Below, one piece after another: positions 12,366 through 23,721 of a stretch of DNA of 64,000 bases (its first letter is position 1; every line of letters begins with the position of its first letter). The DNA is taken from positions 8,037,858 to 8,101,857 of the forward strand of contig NC_089272.1 of NCBI RefSeq assembly GCF_963678975.1, written 5' to 3'. The stretch comes from Dysidea avara (Eukaryota; Porifera; Demospongiae; Dictyoceratida; Dysideidae). The notes beneath the pieces were generated by a model. The model had not been told where the DNA came from. It worked only from the letters and a program-made list of their open reading frames with translations, and did no database searches. The position numbers and the translations under genes are program-made.

Positions 12366-12990
12366 AACTGGTGAACCCACAAATACTGCAAAAGAAATAC
12401 GTAGTGCCACATCCATTACGCTTTGTTGTCAGCTATGTTATTCCTGTTACATACCATTACGAAGCAAGAACTGCTCAAAAAGCACCCCTGCAATCCACAT
12501 ATACGACATCAAAAAAAATAAATGAGCACACTCCTGTTATATCAATCAAAATCTGGAAAATTAAGTATCCATTACGCTTTGTACTCAGCTATGTTCAACC
12601 CCTTACACAGCAATACAATCAAGAACTGTTCAAAAAGCACCACTACAATCAAAGTAGTCACTATGAAAATGCGGACAATTTCCGCTATGAAGGGAAACCA
12701 TCACATGCTACTGCCCAATCGACACTATTATGCTGTCAGCAAAGATGAATGGAACACAAAGGAGGACACTGGTAGTCCATGAAGAATGCATTGTATGTAC
12801 TGTGGTATGCCAAAAGGCACCTCCAGAAGGAAGTGACGTTGAACAGCAAAAAAAATCAAGCCAGTAGTCTTTGCCGTTTTGTAAGTTACAGTTGTCTGAA
12901 TGCATCAGTCAATAACTCACTCATTCAGTCAGTCAGTAGAAAATTCTGTTTAATAAATTTTCCAAAAATTCCATAGCAACTTGTTCCTAG
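12366..12990 (+). repeat. Dispersed repeat F1, diverged copy or copies
   Basis: It contains ATCCATTACGCTTTGT twice (near 12412 and 12568), then AAGATGAATGG, ACACAAAGGAGGACACTG, TATGCCAAAAGGCACCT, the CAGTCAGTCAG run and GAAAATTCTGTTTAATA. These appear in the same order in the copy at 28678-29312. The doubled 5' part suggests two overlapping insertions or an internal duplication. Confidence 0.75.
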
Positions 12991-13118
12991 CACAAACCTG
13001 TCAGACCAAAACTTGCAATGTAAGCAGCTTTTTGACAAACAAACACACAAACCCTTTACATATCTTAACAAAATGATCCATAACTCGATGGTGGTTGCTC
13101 TTATTAACTTGAAACAAA

Positions 13119-13212
13119 ACACTTCTTATTGTTTTACTGTGATTTAATATCATGGGACTACTGCAACTTGTTTCAGTACTTTTTATCGATGTGCTATGGT
13201 CCCTACTCTAGT
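13119..13212. mobile_element. Half copy of foldback MITE M1
   Basis: It matches the right arm only (CTTCTTATTGTTTTACTGTG through GGTCCCTACTCTAG). The left arm is missing. Confidence 0.7.
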
Positions 13213-13326
13213 CGAAAATTCCAAATTTTTTCGTGTACTTGTTTGTTTGTTTTTAAAAAAAATTATTTTATTATGATTGGTGAACCCACACATACTGACA
13301 CCGTGCGCACACATGGCCCAGCTATA

Positions 13327-13432
13327 TAAATTATCGTCTGAAAAGTGAAGTATCCATTACACTTTGTTTTCAGCAATGTTCAACCCGTTACACAGCATTT
13401 CGAATCAAGAACTTTCCCGGAAGCACTTCTAT
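13327..13432 (+). repeat. 5' fragment of repeat F1 abutting the DIRS element
   Basis: TTATCGTCTGAAAAGTGAAG followed by TATCCATTACACTTTG matches the start of F1. The similarity stops exactly where the DIRS left end begins. F1 sequence also lies just beyond the DIRS right end, but it restarts from its own 5' end there, so this is not one F1 copy simply split in two. Confidence 0.6.
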
Positions 13433-13496
13433 AATTCACAGATTCCCCGAGGACAAGGTCCGCAAGGGGAGGATGGATTGTATGAGGAGGTGGAGA

Positions 13497-13602
13497 ATAC
13501 AAGGAACAGTGCTAACTAGTGGTATTACCTTCATCACTCCTTGCCCACAGCACATTCAAAGCTGAGCTTTAAATAGAATTCTTACTTCCGATTAACACCT
13601 TC
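13497..13602. repeat. DIRS left inverted terminal repeat
   Basis: About 106 bp. It is the near-perfect inverse of 28532-28636 (for example CTAACTAGTGGTATTACC against its complement). An outer extension from about 13433 is unique to this end and reappears inverted in the internal complementary region. Confidence 0.9.
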
Positions 13603-13890
13603 TTACGCAGTGAAAAGAAGCAGTATACACAAAGTACTGTTTCACCAGCACAATTGATTTGCTGGTGCAAGTATATAATTAAAATCAATCTACACACCTG
13701 TATACAGGGTAAGTAACCCCAAAGAATCATGTACAATACAAGTATAATATTCTAGAATACTAATCATACTACTTAATCAGAGTTAGTTCAATGAATAGTC
13801 AAAATCACTCACACCTCCAGATCTTCCTCTTCCTCTGCCATTTCCATGGAGCTGTAGAAAGGGAGGGTATAAGGCACACATATCATGTGG

Positions 13891-14022
13891 GTGAGATTTC
13901 ACTGTTCCTTGTGTCCTCCACCTCCTCATACAATCCATCCTCTCCTTGCGGACCTTGTCCTCGGGGAATCTGTGAATTGTATTCCGGAGGTTCCGGATAC
14001 AAGGAACAGTGCTAACTAGTGG
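13891..14022. repeat. DIRS internal complementary region
   Basis: The left part (13891-13978) is complementary to the outer left end of the element. The right part (13978-14022) is complementary to the outer right end. The two outer ends are thus juxtaposed here, the arrangement DIRS elements are thought to use as a template when completing their circular intermediate. Confidence 0.85.
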
Positions 14023-15300
14023 TACGTTTAAAGTACAAATCATACCTGCTAGAGGGTCCTGATAGAACAGCTCTAGTAAATTCAGAAGACCCTTCACTTC
14101 TGTAATAGAATCTCTCAAAGGTACTTCTTGAAGACCAATTTGCCACCTTGAGAATCTCAGCACCTGGGACTCCTTTAGCCCGAGCTCGTGAAGAACTGGC
14201 ACTTTTGGTGGAATGGGCTGTAAACTGCTCAGTATCAATGCCTGCCTTTCCCAAGCTGTGTTTAATCCAGTGACCCAAAGTTCCTGGACGAGCTCTTCTA
14301 AATGGCCTTTTTGAAGTCAAGAATACTGGCTTAGGTGAAGTTATTGAAGCTGCTTGTTCTGATGTTCTGGAGAGATATAATTGAAGGGAAGTAACTGGAC
14401 ATACGTCAGCATCCTCTGGCAGAGAAGAATAGTGTACTGTCCTAGGGGGACCTGGGGTACGAGTCTTAGTCAGCTGAACTACTGTAAATTGGGCCCCAGT
14501 GGGTGTCCATCTCAAATGATCCCTGTCCAGGGCTGCTAGGTCTGAACACCTGCTTGCATTAGCTAATGCCATTAATGTTGCCACCTTCCTGCCCAGCTCC
14601 AGAGTTGACGGACCTTCTGAAGGGCAGCTTCTAAAGTACTCGACAACTACAGCTACATCCCATGACACACTAAGGCAAGGAGCTGGTGGCCTGGCATTGA
14701 ACATGCCCTTTAGTAACCTAGACACTAAAGGATGGCTTCCCACATTAACGTTATCTAATTGTGGGTGAGAAGTTAAGATTGCAGAGCGTAATGTATTAAG
14801 TGAACGGTATTGTAAGCTTAAATCAAATTGGTCTGCAAGGAACTCTAGCACATTTCCTAAAAATTCTGAAAGTGGATTAATGTGCCTTCCAGCACACCAG
14901 CCACACCACTTAGACCAGGCTGAATTGTATGCTGCATGGGTGTTAGATCTCCAGGAGTGCAGGAGCAGTTCTGTAACTCTTTCAGAAAATCCTTGTGTTG
15001 AGAAAGCTTGCCTGAGACAGGCCATGCGGCTAAAGACATCCGATTCTCCTGGATTAGAGGATGGGGCTTCAGATCTGGACTCAGGAGCAAATCCTGTTCC
15101 ATGGGGAGTAGAATAGGATTCCTCACTAACATTCTCAATACCTGGGAGTACCACACTTGAGCTGGCCAAGTTGGGGCTATTAGACAAGCATAGTCTACCT
15201 CTTCCAGGCAAATTTTCGACAGTGCTCTGCCAATCAGGTTGAAGGGAGGGAAGAGATAAGGCTGGTCTTGTGACCAAGATGTTGAAAAGGCATCTACCAC
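14012..15300 (-). pseudogene. DIRS tyrosine recombinase region
   Basis: This is the tyrosine-recombinase domain typical of DIRS elements. Recognisable blocks include LLLHSWRSNTHAAYNSAWSK (N-terminal SAM-like part), ATLMALANASRCSDLAALD (catalytic arginine region), and HSTKSASSS followed by GAEILKVANW near the C-terminus. The open frame extends upstream over the RNase H region in another frame, as is usual for DIRS ORF overlaps. It is treated as part of the fossil element. Confidence 0.85.
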
Positions 15301-15690
15301 TCTTGCCTGTGGGTCTGGTCTCCAGCTGCAGTAATCTGGTAGCTGAGCATTCGTTCTGCTCGCAAATAGGTCTATTGTAAAAGGACCAAGGAGGAGGTGG
15401 ACAGCATCGAAGACTGATGGTAGGAGTTGCCAATCGCTGCTGTCGTGGTGGCGAGACTCCCAGTCTGCCAAGACATTGTCCTTCCCTGCCAGATACTCTG
15501 CATGTGGTGTAATCCGATGTAGGAGGCACCACTCCCAAATCTCCAGGGCCAACTGACACAGTCGGGATCTCAACGGACTGCCAAGCTTGTTCAAATAAGC
15601 TATTGCAGTGCGATTGTCTGACCTGACCAGTACTGCTATATCGGTTTTGTCCTTCAGATAGGACTGCAAGGCCAGAAATCACAGGAAAAA
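14857..15690 (-). pseudogene. DIRS RNase H region (C-terminal part)
   Basis: Blocks VLVRSDNRTAIAYLNK, PHAEYLAGKDNVLADWESR and FTIDLFASRTNAQLP are those of the DIRS RNase H plus connection domain. The region is parted from the reverse transcriptase by the 5.6-kb insertion. Confidence 0.85.
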
Positions 15691-15699
15691 ATGTGGCAT

Positions 15700-16130
15700 T
15701 TCCTGTAGCAGGATATGTGCAGGAAATTTACAGGACAGGTGACATTTCCAGCACATATCCGGGCGATGGAAATGTACAGGAAATTTGCAAATTTCCTGTA
15801 CATTTCCTACTACATGATAGGGCACAATTTCCTGCAGATTTCCTGCACTGGACATATGAAATTTCCTACAGATTTCTTCTATAAGGTATTTATGAAATTT
15901 CCAATACATTTCCTCTATACAATATCTATGGAATTTCCTATAGATTTCCCCTATACAATATTTATGAAATTTCCTGTAGATTTCCTCTATACAATATCTA
16001 TGAAATTTCCTATAGATTTCCCCTATACAATATCTATGAAATTTCCCACAGATTTCCATTATACAATATCTATAACATTTCCAACAGATTTCTTCTATAC
16101 AGTATTAATGAAATTTTAAATACATTTCTT
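15700..16130. repeat. Left subterminal repeat array of the 5.6-kb element
   Basis: Units alternate AAATTTCCTATAGATTTCC and TCTATACAATATCTATG with about 55-60 bp higher periodicity, six or more times. The outermost 80 bp hold GGAAAT/ATTTCC inverted pairs. Confidence 0.8.
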
Positions 16131-16754
16131 GTACAGTATCAATGAAACTTATACATGTGGTAAAAACTGTAAACAATAATATCTACATGGTATTATATTA
16201 TATACATGTACACAGTTACAAGGGTATAGTATAGCTACAAGTTAGTCACATAGTACAGTACCATATATCAGATTTTGTGACCATCACGAAATTTCTTTTG
16301 CTTGGGACAAAGTGTGATCACCTGGGCTGAACTAGTTTAATTGACTACCATCTTTATCATCATATCAGCATGTTTACTCCTTAAGCTTGAGTTTTAACTT
16401 TCATTAGCTCATCGTGTCACTCCTTGCTAGATGTCTCTCTGCTCTCTTGGTGTATCGATGTCACTTAATATCTTCTTGATTGATAGCAATTTCCACCTTG
16501 CCCTTAAGTTCGGCATATTACAGCTGCTCCACTTTATTGAAGTTTCTGCAAATTGTATAATGTAAATGAATGCACGGTATAGTACACATTAACAAAAAAA
16601 TGCAACCTACACTACAATATAACTATTTTTCTTGGACATTTAAGAAAGTTGAACGATGCAAGATTACTGAAAACAGATCCAGTGTAACCATACGAAAAAT
16701 GTTTGTGGTCAGGACCAACAAATATGAAAAACTGAATACATTAATACTATGCAT

Positions 16755-17440
16755 AGAAAACACATTAATAGTAGGACCTAATGTATTTCGCAGACTGGAC
16801 TCGCAGACTGGACTCATGCACTGAACTAAACAGCTTCTTAACAGTTATCCAGGCATTATCTAGCTCCTGTACCACTGGAAACACCATTATCAAGCTAAAA
16901 CTGTTGAAGCTGCTCTTCCTACAAAGTTACAGAGTTCGCGAATGCACTAATTTAATAGAATGTTTACAAAACATGTGTACTTGTGTGTACTAGCAGTGGT
17001 GGAGGCTATTGTAGTTGCGTAGGATTAATTCCTTTGCTGCTTTACTGCTTAGTACTAGTGGATAGGCTACTGCGAATGACCAGAAGTAAATACTTAGCGA
17101 TGTTGTTAGTATTGCGCTATCCGCTTAATGCTGCCCGCTAAGCTAGTTTACATCTAAAAATATGTTGTCACTATATAGACTGTGTAGAAAAGGCTATGTG
17201 TAGCCTATATCTAACTATTTATGCACTATTATAACGTCTTGTAAATATTCTAATAAATTAGTGCACGTGCGATATTTGTGACTTTGTAGGAAGAGCAGCT
17301 ACAGTAGTTTTAGCTTGACATTAGTGTCTACAGTGGTACAAGAACTAGGAAATTCCTGGATAATTGTTAAGAAGCTGTTTCTAACTTAGTGTGAGTCCAC
17401 TCCACAAAATACATTAGGCCTATTAGTAGCAGGTTGGCAG
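16755..17440. repeat. Inverted duplication (about 220-bp arms) inside the 5.6-kb element
   Basis: The + strand segment at about 16755-16985 (CTAATGTATTT, AACAGCTTCTTAACAGTTAT, GCTGCTCTTCCTACAAAG) reappears on the - strand at about 17440-17225 (CTAATGTATTTTGTGG, AACAGCTTCTTAACAATTAT, GCTGCTCTTCCTACAAAG), with roughly 80-85% identity by eye. The 3' end of the decayed gene described at 17395-18538 is contained in the - strand arm. Confidence 0.75.
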
Positions 17441-18538
17441 CTATTCTTGAAAACTAGCTCCTTAAGTGGCTGAAATACAGCAGAATCAATACCAAAATCT
17501 TTGGCTGGCTGTTGAATGCCATCCACCACTGATTCTCATGAAGCGAGGTCCTCATGTCAAAGCCAGAAAATGTGACTAGAGCCTGACAGGGCACCCAGAA
17601 AACATAACCTCAAGAAACCAGTTTTGAGCATCAAAATCGCCGGATAGTTTGATAGTGTAGCTACCCACTAGAGGTGGTCGTTCAATTTCCCCTGGTGTAT
17701 AATTTGGATCCGCTTTCTAAAATCAAGTTACAAATAATGGTACAGTACTGTGTGGTATTATGTTCAATCCAAATGCACCTGGGAATGCATACATACTACT
17801 CAAGGTACTACTTAGCACAATTACTGTAGGCAAGATATGAGCAATGTAGAATATAAGGTTACACATATTTTGAACAGGATGTCTGTGGCCTTGTTTAATG
17901 ATACACCACAGAATAAACACATAATTACAAACAAGATTTGTAATCACAAAAGTGAACCTCACCTACAGACCAGGTGACACATCAACGACATTCAGTAACA
18001 GCTCAAACTCAATTGTAGGTTGGCATCCTGAGGTCCGATGGACTTTTTCAACAGGTGCTATAGTCTTAATGATGTTCACCATCTTGGCAAAGCTACCATT
18101 CTCTTAATATATCTGGTGATACATTCTGCTGACGAGTAACACTATATTTATCTCAAGACAAACTACTCTATTGATGAGTGCAATTTTGATAACCTGGATA
18201 TAATAAATATTTATGTACTGGACTAGGCGACTCTAAATGATGCCTACCTTGTTTTCCTGCACCGAGTTGTAGTAAGAAGAGCTTGTTTGTTTCCTCACAT
18301 TAGAAACAGTGGCAATAATACCATTCCTTTTCACATACCCATATGGAATTATAGCTGTTAAGGTAGGCGGGTGATGTGCGAGTAGTGACTTGAGTCCAGA
18401 ACCCCTCGAGTCGAGACGGCCGCTTTACTGGCATTATTTTATTTCACTACTTGCTTGCGGAGTCTTCTCTTTCTTTATGTCACAGAAGAGCGCTTCGATT
18501 CTCTCCAACTTTCTGCCAGCACCTGCCAACGTCGCCAT
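17395..18538 (-). pseudogene. Decayed multi-exon gene inside the 5.6-kb element
   Basis: Exon-like stretches in - order: 18538 to about 18452, starting MATLAGAGRKLERIEALFCD; about 18113-17964 (NGSFAKMVNIIKTIAP, then CQPTIEFELLLNVVDVSPGL) with acceptor ATTAAG and donor GTGAGG; about 17715-17580 (ADPNYTPGEIERPPLVGSY, then KLSGDFDAQNWFLEVMFSG) with acceptor TTTTAG; and a last stretch ending GIDSAVFQPLKELVFKNSC...FCGVDSH and stop near 17395. In-frame stops (TAG at the end of the second stretch and within the third, TGA before the last) and a frame change show decay. I do not recognise the protein. It may be the element's own old gene or a captured host gene. Confidence 0.45.
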
Positions 18539-18599
18539 TTTTAATGTTCCCGCGCAGCATAACAAACGCCTCAACTTTTGTCAGAAAAAAACTATTAAG

Positions 18600-20830
18600 T
18601 TGCGCGCTTAGGTTAAAATCGATCGGTTAAAATTCTTGCTCTTTGCGACCCACCCAACCTTTTAATCTAGAAGAGAAAGAGAGTATCTTCCCTCATAATA
18701 TGTACAGCTAGCTAAATATTATACGTAGCTATACCATAGATTATATAGAGGGCTATAATCTATGGTTTTAAACTCTAGTGCACAGACTAACGTACGAGAA
18801 GCCATACAATTGCACGTAAGAGTTTGCTACTTGATATTATTTCAGCCCTTCAGTACACTCAGACTTACTTCAAAGATTCTGTTGAGCAGCATGCAACTGT
18901 CAGCACCCAACTAAATTACGTTAAAAATGCTTTCAGATTGCTGCATCTCAGGCTTGAGTGATGATTTTAAAAATTTTCCTGGTGGAGGGGGGCCTGCCCC
19001 CAGACCCCCTTGAAAATATGCTACAATTGCTATGCCCTCAACTGTGGTGGCCCACCCGCCCCTATTTTGCCAGAGCCAGCCCTGCTTGGTAGTCTTGTTT
19101 GGTTACACTTTGGTTCACACTTATCAATTTAATTGTTCAGGACAAGTAGTGCAATCTGGATCCAGAGGCAGAGATGGTTTCAGTGCCCACAGGTGATTAG
19201 TGCTGTGAGCAACTGGCAATCTGGCTCAGTGCCCGAGACATGCTGAAACAGGTAGTAGCTACTGTAATACATGAAGGAGTTGATTATATAATTACAGGGG
19301 AGGATCCAGACTTTTAAAAGGGGGTGTTCCACTTTAAATTGCAACTTCAGTCTAGCTGTAAGTTGAAGATCAAAAATAAAAAGGTCATTACCTGCTGACA
19401 ATAGCTGCCCCTCACCATAGATGCCCTCACCAACTACATATAGCTCGCTACACTGCTCCTCAAAAGACTACTGTGACTTCTCTTTAGAGTATCTCGAGTA
19501 AGAGAGGCTCTTCTTTCAAAAGGGGGTCCCATGGAACCCTTTGAACCCCCCCCCCCTGGATCTGCCCCTGAATTGGATACAGAATTTTGCATGTATGATC
19601 AGCTTTGGCTACACAGCATGTGCAATTCCCACTGAGCCAAACTGGAAATTGACAAATAGCTACACCAAAATCTTTTAAGTGCATTCTATGTAAGTAATTA
19701 TGCATCAGATGTAAAGCAAAAGCACATATCACAATGTCAACCCCACTTGATGTAGTGTCAAAGTCATACATTATGTAGAGTCGTTTTTCTACGATAAAGT
19801 GTGTGGGACTACTACCTTAAATAGACATATACTTCTTGTAGCCAATATAGCTCCTAATGGTGTTCAGTCCCCTTCATTGACTCATTGTCAATAGTCTCTC
19901 AACGGACCACCCTATAGTTTGTGGCTGCTGATAGTAAAATATCTGAGTTGAGTTAGCTACATATACGTATGCTGGTGAGAATTTTATAAATTTATCCCAG
20001 AAATTTTATTGTAGTTGTAGTGGCACAATGGATACCAGCCACTACTGCTATGATCCAGTAGCAGTAGTGGCTACTGGATGGTAGCTTCATTGGTTTCGTA
20101 TACATAATTATGTGTTGACCTGGTTATAGTGGTACTCCTCTGGTAAGAGTAGAAAGGTGTGTGCTGAAGTTCCAACAGGTACTATAGAAAATGTATGGGA
20201 GATGAGTTTCCCAGTTCGCTGTGTATAGAAAATTGTTCCAGCTCATCGATAAAATGATTTTTTGCTTATTGTGAGATGACACATAACAACCTATAATATT
20301 ATTTAATTTTATGGTGATCCTGTGTAATTCATAATACAAAGTGACGTAATTATGCAAAGGTTGCTTGTTTTCTGTTTTGTGCCATGGTTACCAATGGGGC
20401 TCAATAGAGAGTGTCTGGAAAGCCACCCATTTGTTTGTTTAACCATTACTAGCACTTACAAATTGTGGCAAACCTATTATATCAAACAGCATGTAGCATT
20501 TTTTGAGCTATAACAATTTTTTATTACATATATAGGTATATTGATCACGAGATTAAAGTTTGGTGCATAGGTTAATTTCTATATTCTGCAAGACAACAAA
20601 AACTGTGAAGTGTGCGATAGAATTTTCAGTGGATGCAGATATATTCATGTAATAATTCTACCTTTAGCTACCAGTTAAACTGCATAGTACAAACTGAAAA
20701 TAAAAGTATTGCAAAATTCTACAGTAATTTGAGCTGAAGTGTAACCATATCAATTTAAAATTCCATAGTAACTTCAAATGACAGTAAAAGTGGCACGTGT
20801 CAAACTTATATTACATGCCTAACTGCAAAC
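18600..20830. other. Non-coding interior of the 5.6-kb element
   Basis: No supported ORF. A piece of dispersed repeat F2 (CTAGCTGTAAGTTGAAGAT, AATAGCTGCCC, then TAGAGTATCTCGAGTA) lies at about 19345-19500. It matches 43245-43410. Confidence 0.45.
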
Positions 20831-21332
20831 TACCGTAACAGGTGATATGTACTAATACAGAAAATGCACCAGAAATGTAAACAAATTACCTTGAATTTTC
20901 CGCATAACTGGAAATCACCTGGACAGGTGGTATGTACTAGTACAGGAAATGTTCCAGAAATGTGAACAAAGAACTCCTTGACAAAATATGGTTGTGGAAT
21001 TTCCTGCACAACTGGAAATTAGATGGAAGAGTGATATGTAGAAGTACAGGAAATGTGTCAGAAATGTAAACCAAAAAATTTCCTTGACATTTCCAGTTCC
21101 AGGAAATGTGACATTTCCTGCATGAGTGGAAATTGCCTGGAAAGGTGGCATGTATCAGAGCAGGAAATGTGCCAGAAATATGAACAAAATATTCCTTGAC
21201 ATTTTTGAAAGTGGCATTTCCTGCAAAACTGGAAATCACTTGGAAAGGTGATATATGTACAAGTACAGGAAATGTGACAGAAATTCAAACAGAAAATTTC
21301 CTTGACATTTCCTGTACCGATATAACCGCCGG
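20830..21332. repeat. Right subterminal repeat array of the 5.6-kb element
   Basis: About five diverged units of roughly 95 bp: CAGGAAATGTGCCAGAAATG, then CCTTGACATTTCCTG, then CTGGAAATCACCTGGA, then GGTGATATGTA. TGACATTTCCTG and CAGGAAATG are mutually inverted, so units can fold. Confidence 0.8.
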
Positions 21333-21345
21333 AAATGTGGTATTT

Positions 21346-22589
21346 TTTGCTGTGAATATTGCTTTGAGCTCCAAATAATTGATGTGGAACTTGGTCTCCT
21401 CTAGTGTCCACCTGCCACCAGTTGGTACCCCTTGGCAGACTGCCCCCCAGCCCAACTTGGAGGCATCTGACTCGATCACTGTTGAGGCCTCTGGTTTCCA
21501 TATTGGGGCTGAGCAGTGGGAAGGCAGCTCTGAGCACCACCACTGAAGGTCTACCCGTGCCTCCTTCGACAGGCTCACAGAACCCTGGTAGTGAGGGTGT
21601 TGACGAAGTGATCGAATCTTCATATCCTGTAAGGCACGATAATGGAGAGGGCCTGTCCATACAGCTGGCTTGGTTGCTACCAGTGTCCCAATGAAGCAAG
21701 CCAGAGTCCTCATTGGAATTCTGTCCAGAGAAAGAAGATGAGATGCTTTCTTCTGGATACAGTGCAACTTGTGTGCTGGGAGAGAAATTACCATGTTGTC
21801 TGTGTCCACTATGAACCCCAGAAACTCCAGATGACAGGTGGGAGCTGTGATGGACTTTGGGATATTTATTAGAAACCCTAGACTGGTAAGCAACCATATG
21901 GCTGTTGAAAGGTCCACCAATAGTTGATCTTTGGTAGGAGCTGCCAGTAACAAATCGTCTAGATAAATAATTAGGTGTATGCCTAACTGACGTAGGAACT
22001 GGGTTGCAGGCTTTGTAACTTTTGAAAAGGTGAATGGTGCGGTACAAAGCCCGAATGGGAGGCACTGGAACTGCATCAAGTTGTGTGGTGGACCTGCTTG
22101 GAAGGTTAGAAGGTTCCAAGATTCTTGAGCCACAGGGATGGTTAAGTACGCATCCTTTAGGTCCAATTTCACCATGAACCACCCCTGACTGATGATGCTT
22201 GGCAGCATGTACAGGCCCTCCATCTTGAAGTGAGGCGGTACTATATGGGAGTTCAGGTATCTCAGGTCTATAATCAGTCTCCAACCTCCGCCGCTTTTGG
22301 GGACGACAAAGATCGGACTGATTATGTGAGCTTCTGACTGCTGCACTGGGTGAACTGCCCCTTTCTCCCTCAGTTTGGACACTTCCTCCTGCAGAACTGA
22401 TTGTTGTTCCCTGCTGACTGTGATGGTGGACCTGTGCTGCTCTGGCAAACACTCTAGGGGTATCTGATACCCTCTGATGGTGGATAGCACCCAAGGATCT
22501 TTGGTCAGGCACGCCCAGTTCTCTAGGAACAAGGCAGCCCTTCCTGCTACTGGTGTTAGTGTATGTCGAGGCAGAAGGTGCAGGTTCAA
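21346..22589 (-). pseudogene. DIRS reverse transcriptase and start of RNase H
   Basis: Reverse transcriptase blocks are visible in order: FVVPKSGGGWRLIIDLRYLN, MVKLDLKDAYLTIPVA, FQCLPFGLCTAPFTFSKV, LIIYLDDLLLAAPT and LEFLGFIVDTDNM, followed by the start of RNase H (VIESDASKLGWGAVC, NYLELKAIF). The YLDD box and the overall order are of the DIRS type. Its 3' continuation is displaced by the 5.6-kb insertion. Confidence 0.9.
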
Positions 22590-22610
22590 ATTGAGTGCTT
22601 GAAAAGAGGT

Positions 22611-23003
22611 ATTATTATTTTTTATTATTATTATTATTATTGGGGGTACAGGTAAGGAGGCAAAGCCTGTAAAAACCTGATCTAAACAATCAAACTACTA
22701 CAAAAATAACTATACAATATCATACTGGTAATCATAATAAAATCTATCTAGGTGTGTCTTAAACAAATTGGTTAAATGAACATTAACTGAGTCATATGGG
22801 TAGATGTCCATTCCAATCATTTATAATTCTTACTGAATAAAAGTGACGGCGTGGCAAGCAGGTAGCGTGTGGTTTATAGATCTTTAAATCATGACCTCTT
22901 GTTATAGAAGATGATCGAAGGGTAAATAAAGATGAGCTATCCATGTCCAGCATGTTATGAAATAGTCTGTATGTGTAAATTAAGTCCCCTCTACGACGTC
23001 GAT
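22611..23003 (-). mobile_element. 5'-truncated LINE (CR1/L2-like), same family as 23536-27826
   Basis: Read on the - strand it begins within the last coding part of ORF2 (RRRRGDLIYTYRLFHNMLDM), continues with FTLRSSSITRGHDLKIYKP, passes the 3' UTR and ends in an (AAT)n tail at about 22611-22640. It is almost identical to the 3' 390 bp of the full copy, so both insertions are recent. It lies inside the DIRS between gag-like and reverse transcriptase regions. Confidence 0.9.
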
Positions 23004-23009
23004 ATGTGG

Positions 23010-23509
23010 TAGGGGTAAGTTGTTCAGGACCTTTCCAATCTCCCCGAGTGTTTGTGGGCTTGGAAAGTGGACTGCTTCTGAGGATGGGGGTACTGATAGT
23101 ATGGCTTGTAAGGCTGCTTGTTGGATGGGGGAACATTGCCCTGCCGGGACCCCAAATTGCCGGCAGGGCCTGGTCGAAAAAACTGTTTCTTACTGCGACC
23201 CAATGTGGACTGGCGGCTCTTCTGGTCATATGGCTGATAGCGGTGGGATATTTGAACCACTTGTGCCAACGTCTTATCAGACTCCACTGTCGCTTTCAGC
23301 TTGGGGCAAAACTCTTTCCCAAACAAGAATTCTTCACTATTAGTGGGGGGCTCCTTACCATACTTCTCCAGACCTTGGTCAACAGACCGGAGGATGTTGC
23401 ATCTCCTTGTCTGGGAGACAAGTTCGTTGGCATTCCCCAACAGCACTAAAGTGCGCTGGACAACGCTTAGCGCATCGTGAACGTTTATCATGGAATCCTC
23501 ATCCTTCAA
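23010..23509 (-). pseudogene. DIRS gag-like region, second part
   Basis: Residues NVHDALSVVQRTLVLLGNAN, RCNILRSVDQGLEKYGKEPP, and a Gln/Ser/Pro-rich tail (RSKKQFFRPGPAGNLG, then YKPYYQYPHPQKQSTF) are typical of the C-terminal half of DIRS gag-like proteins. It lies between the two LINE insertions. Confidence 0.7.
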
Positions 23510-23721
23510 CAGATCGTTATCAATTAATTGGAATTAACATGACGTGATCTCGAGAGTTGTGACAATATTCGACCTCCTCTGCACTCGCCACGGTACACCT
23601 CACCTTACTCCCAAAAGCTGTTGTACCGTGGCATACTTAACGGTACCACGAAAGGCGAGCGCAATTCTATTGTTACAGTCGTTTGTAGCTTTCTTTCACA
23701 GCAGGTGGGCACTAACCGGAG

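Larger units (their letters stand above)
15697..21332. mobile_element. 5.6-kb TIR-like element inserted in the DIRS, with subterminal repeat arrays
   Basis: Both borders carry AAATGTGG(C/T)ATTT in direct orientation (15689-15701 and 21333-21345). The 8-bp core AAATGTGG would suit a hAT-like target duplication. The ends share an imperfect inverted match ending in GCAGGAAAT/ACAGGAAAT. Each end has its own array: about 15-17 bp TTTCCT-rich units on the left and about 95-bp AGGAAATGT-rich units on the right. The interior has no recognised transposase. It has decayed exon-like segments and an internal inverted duplication, listed separately. The element interrupts the DIRS RNase H region, so it is younger than the DIRS. 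Confidence 0.7.
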
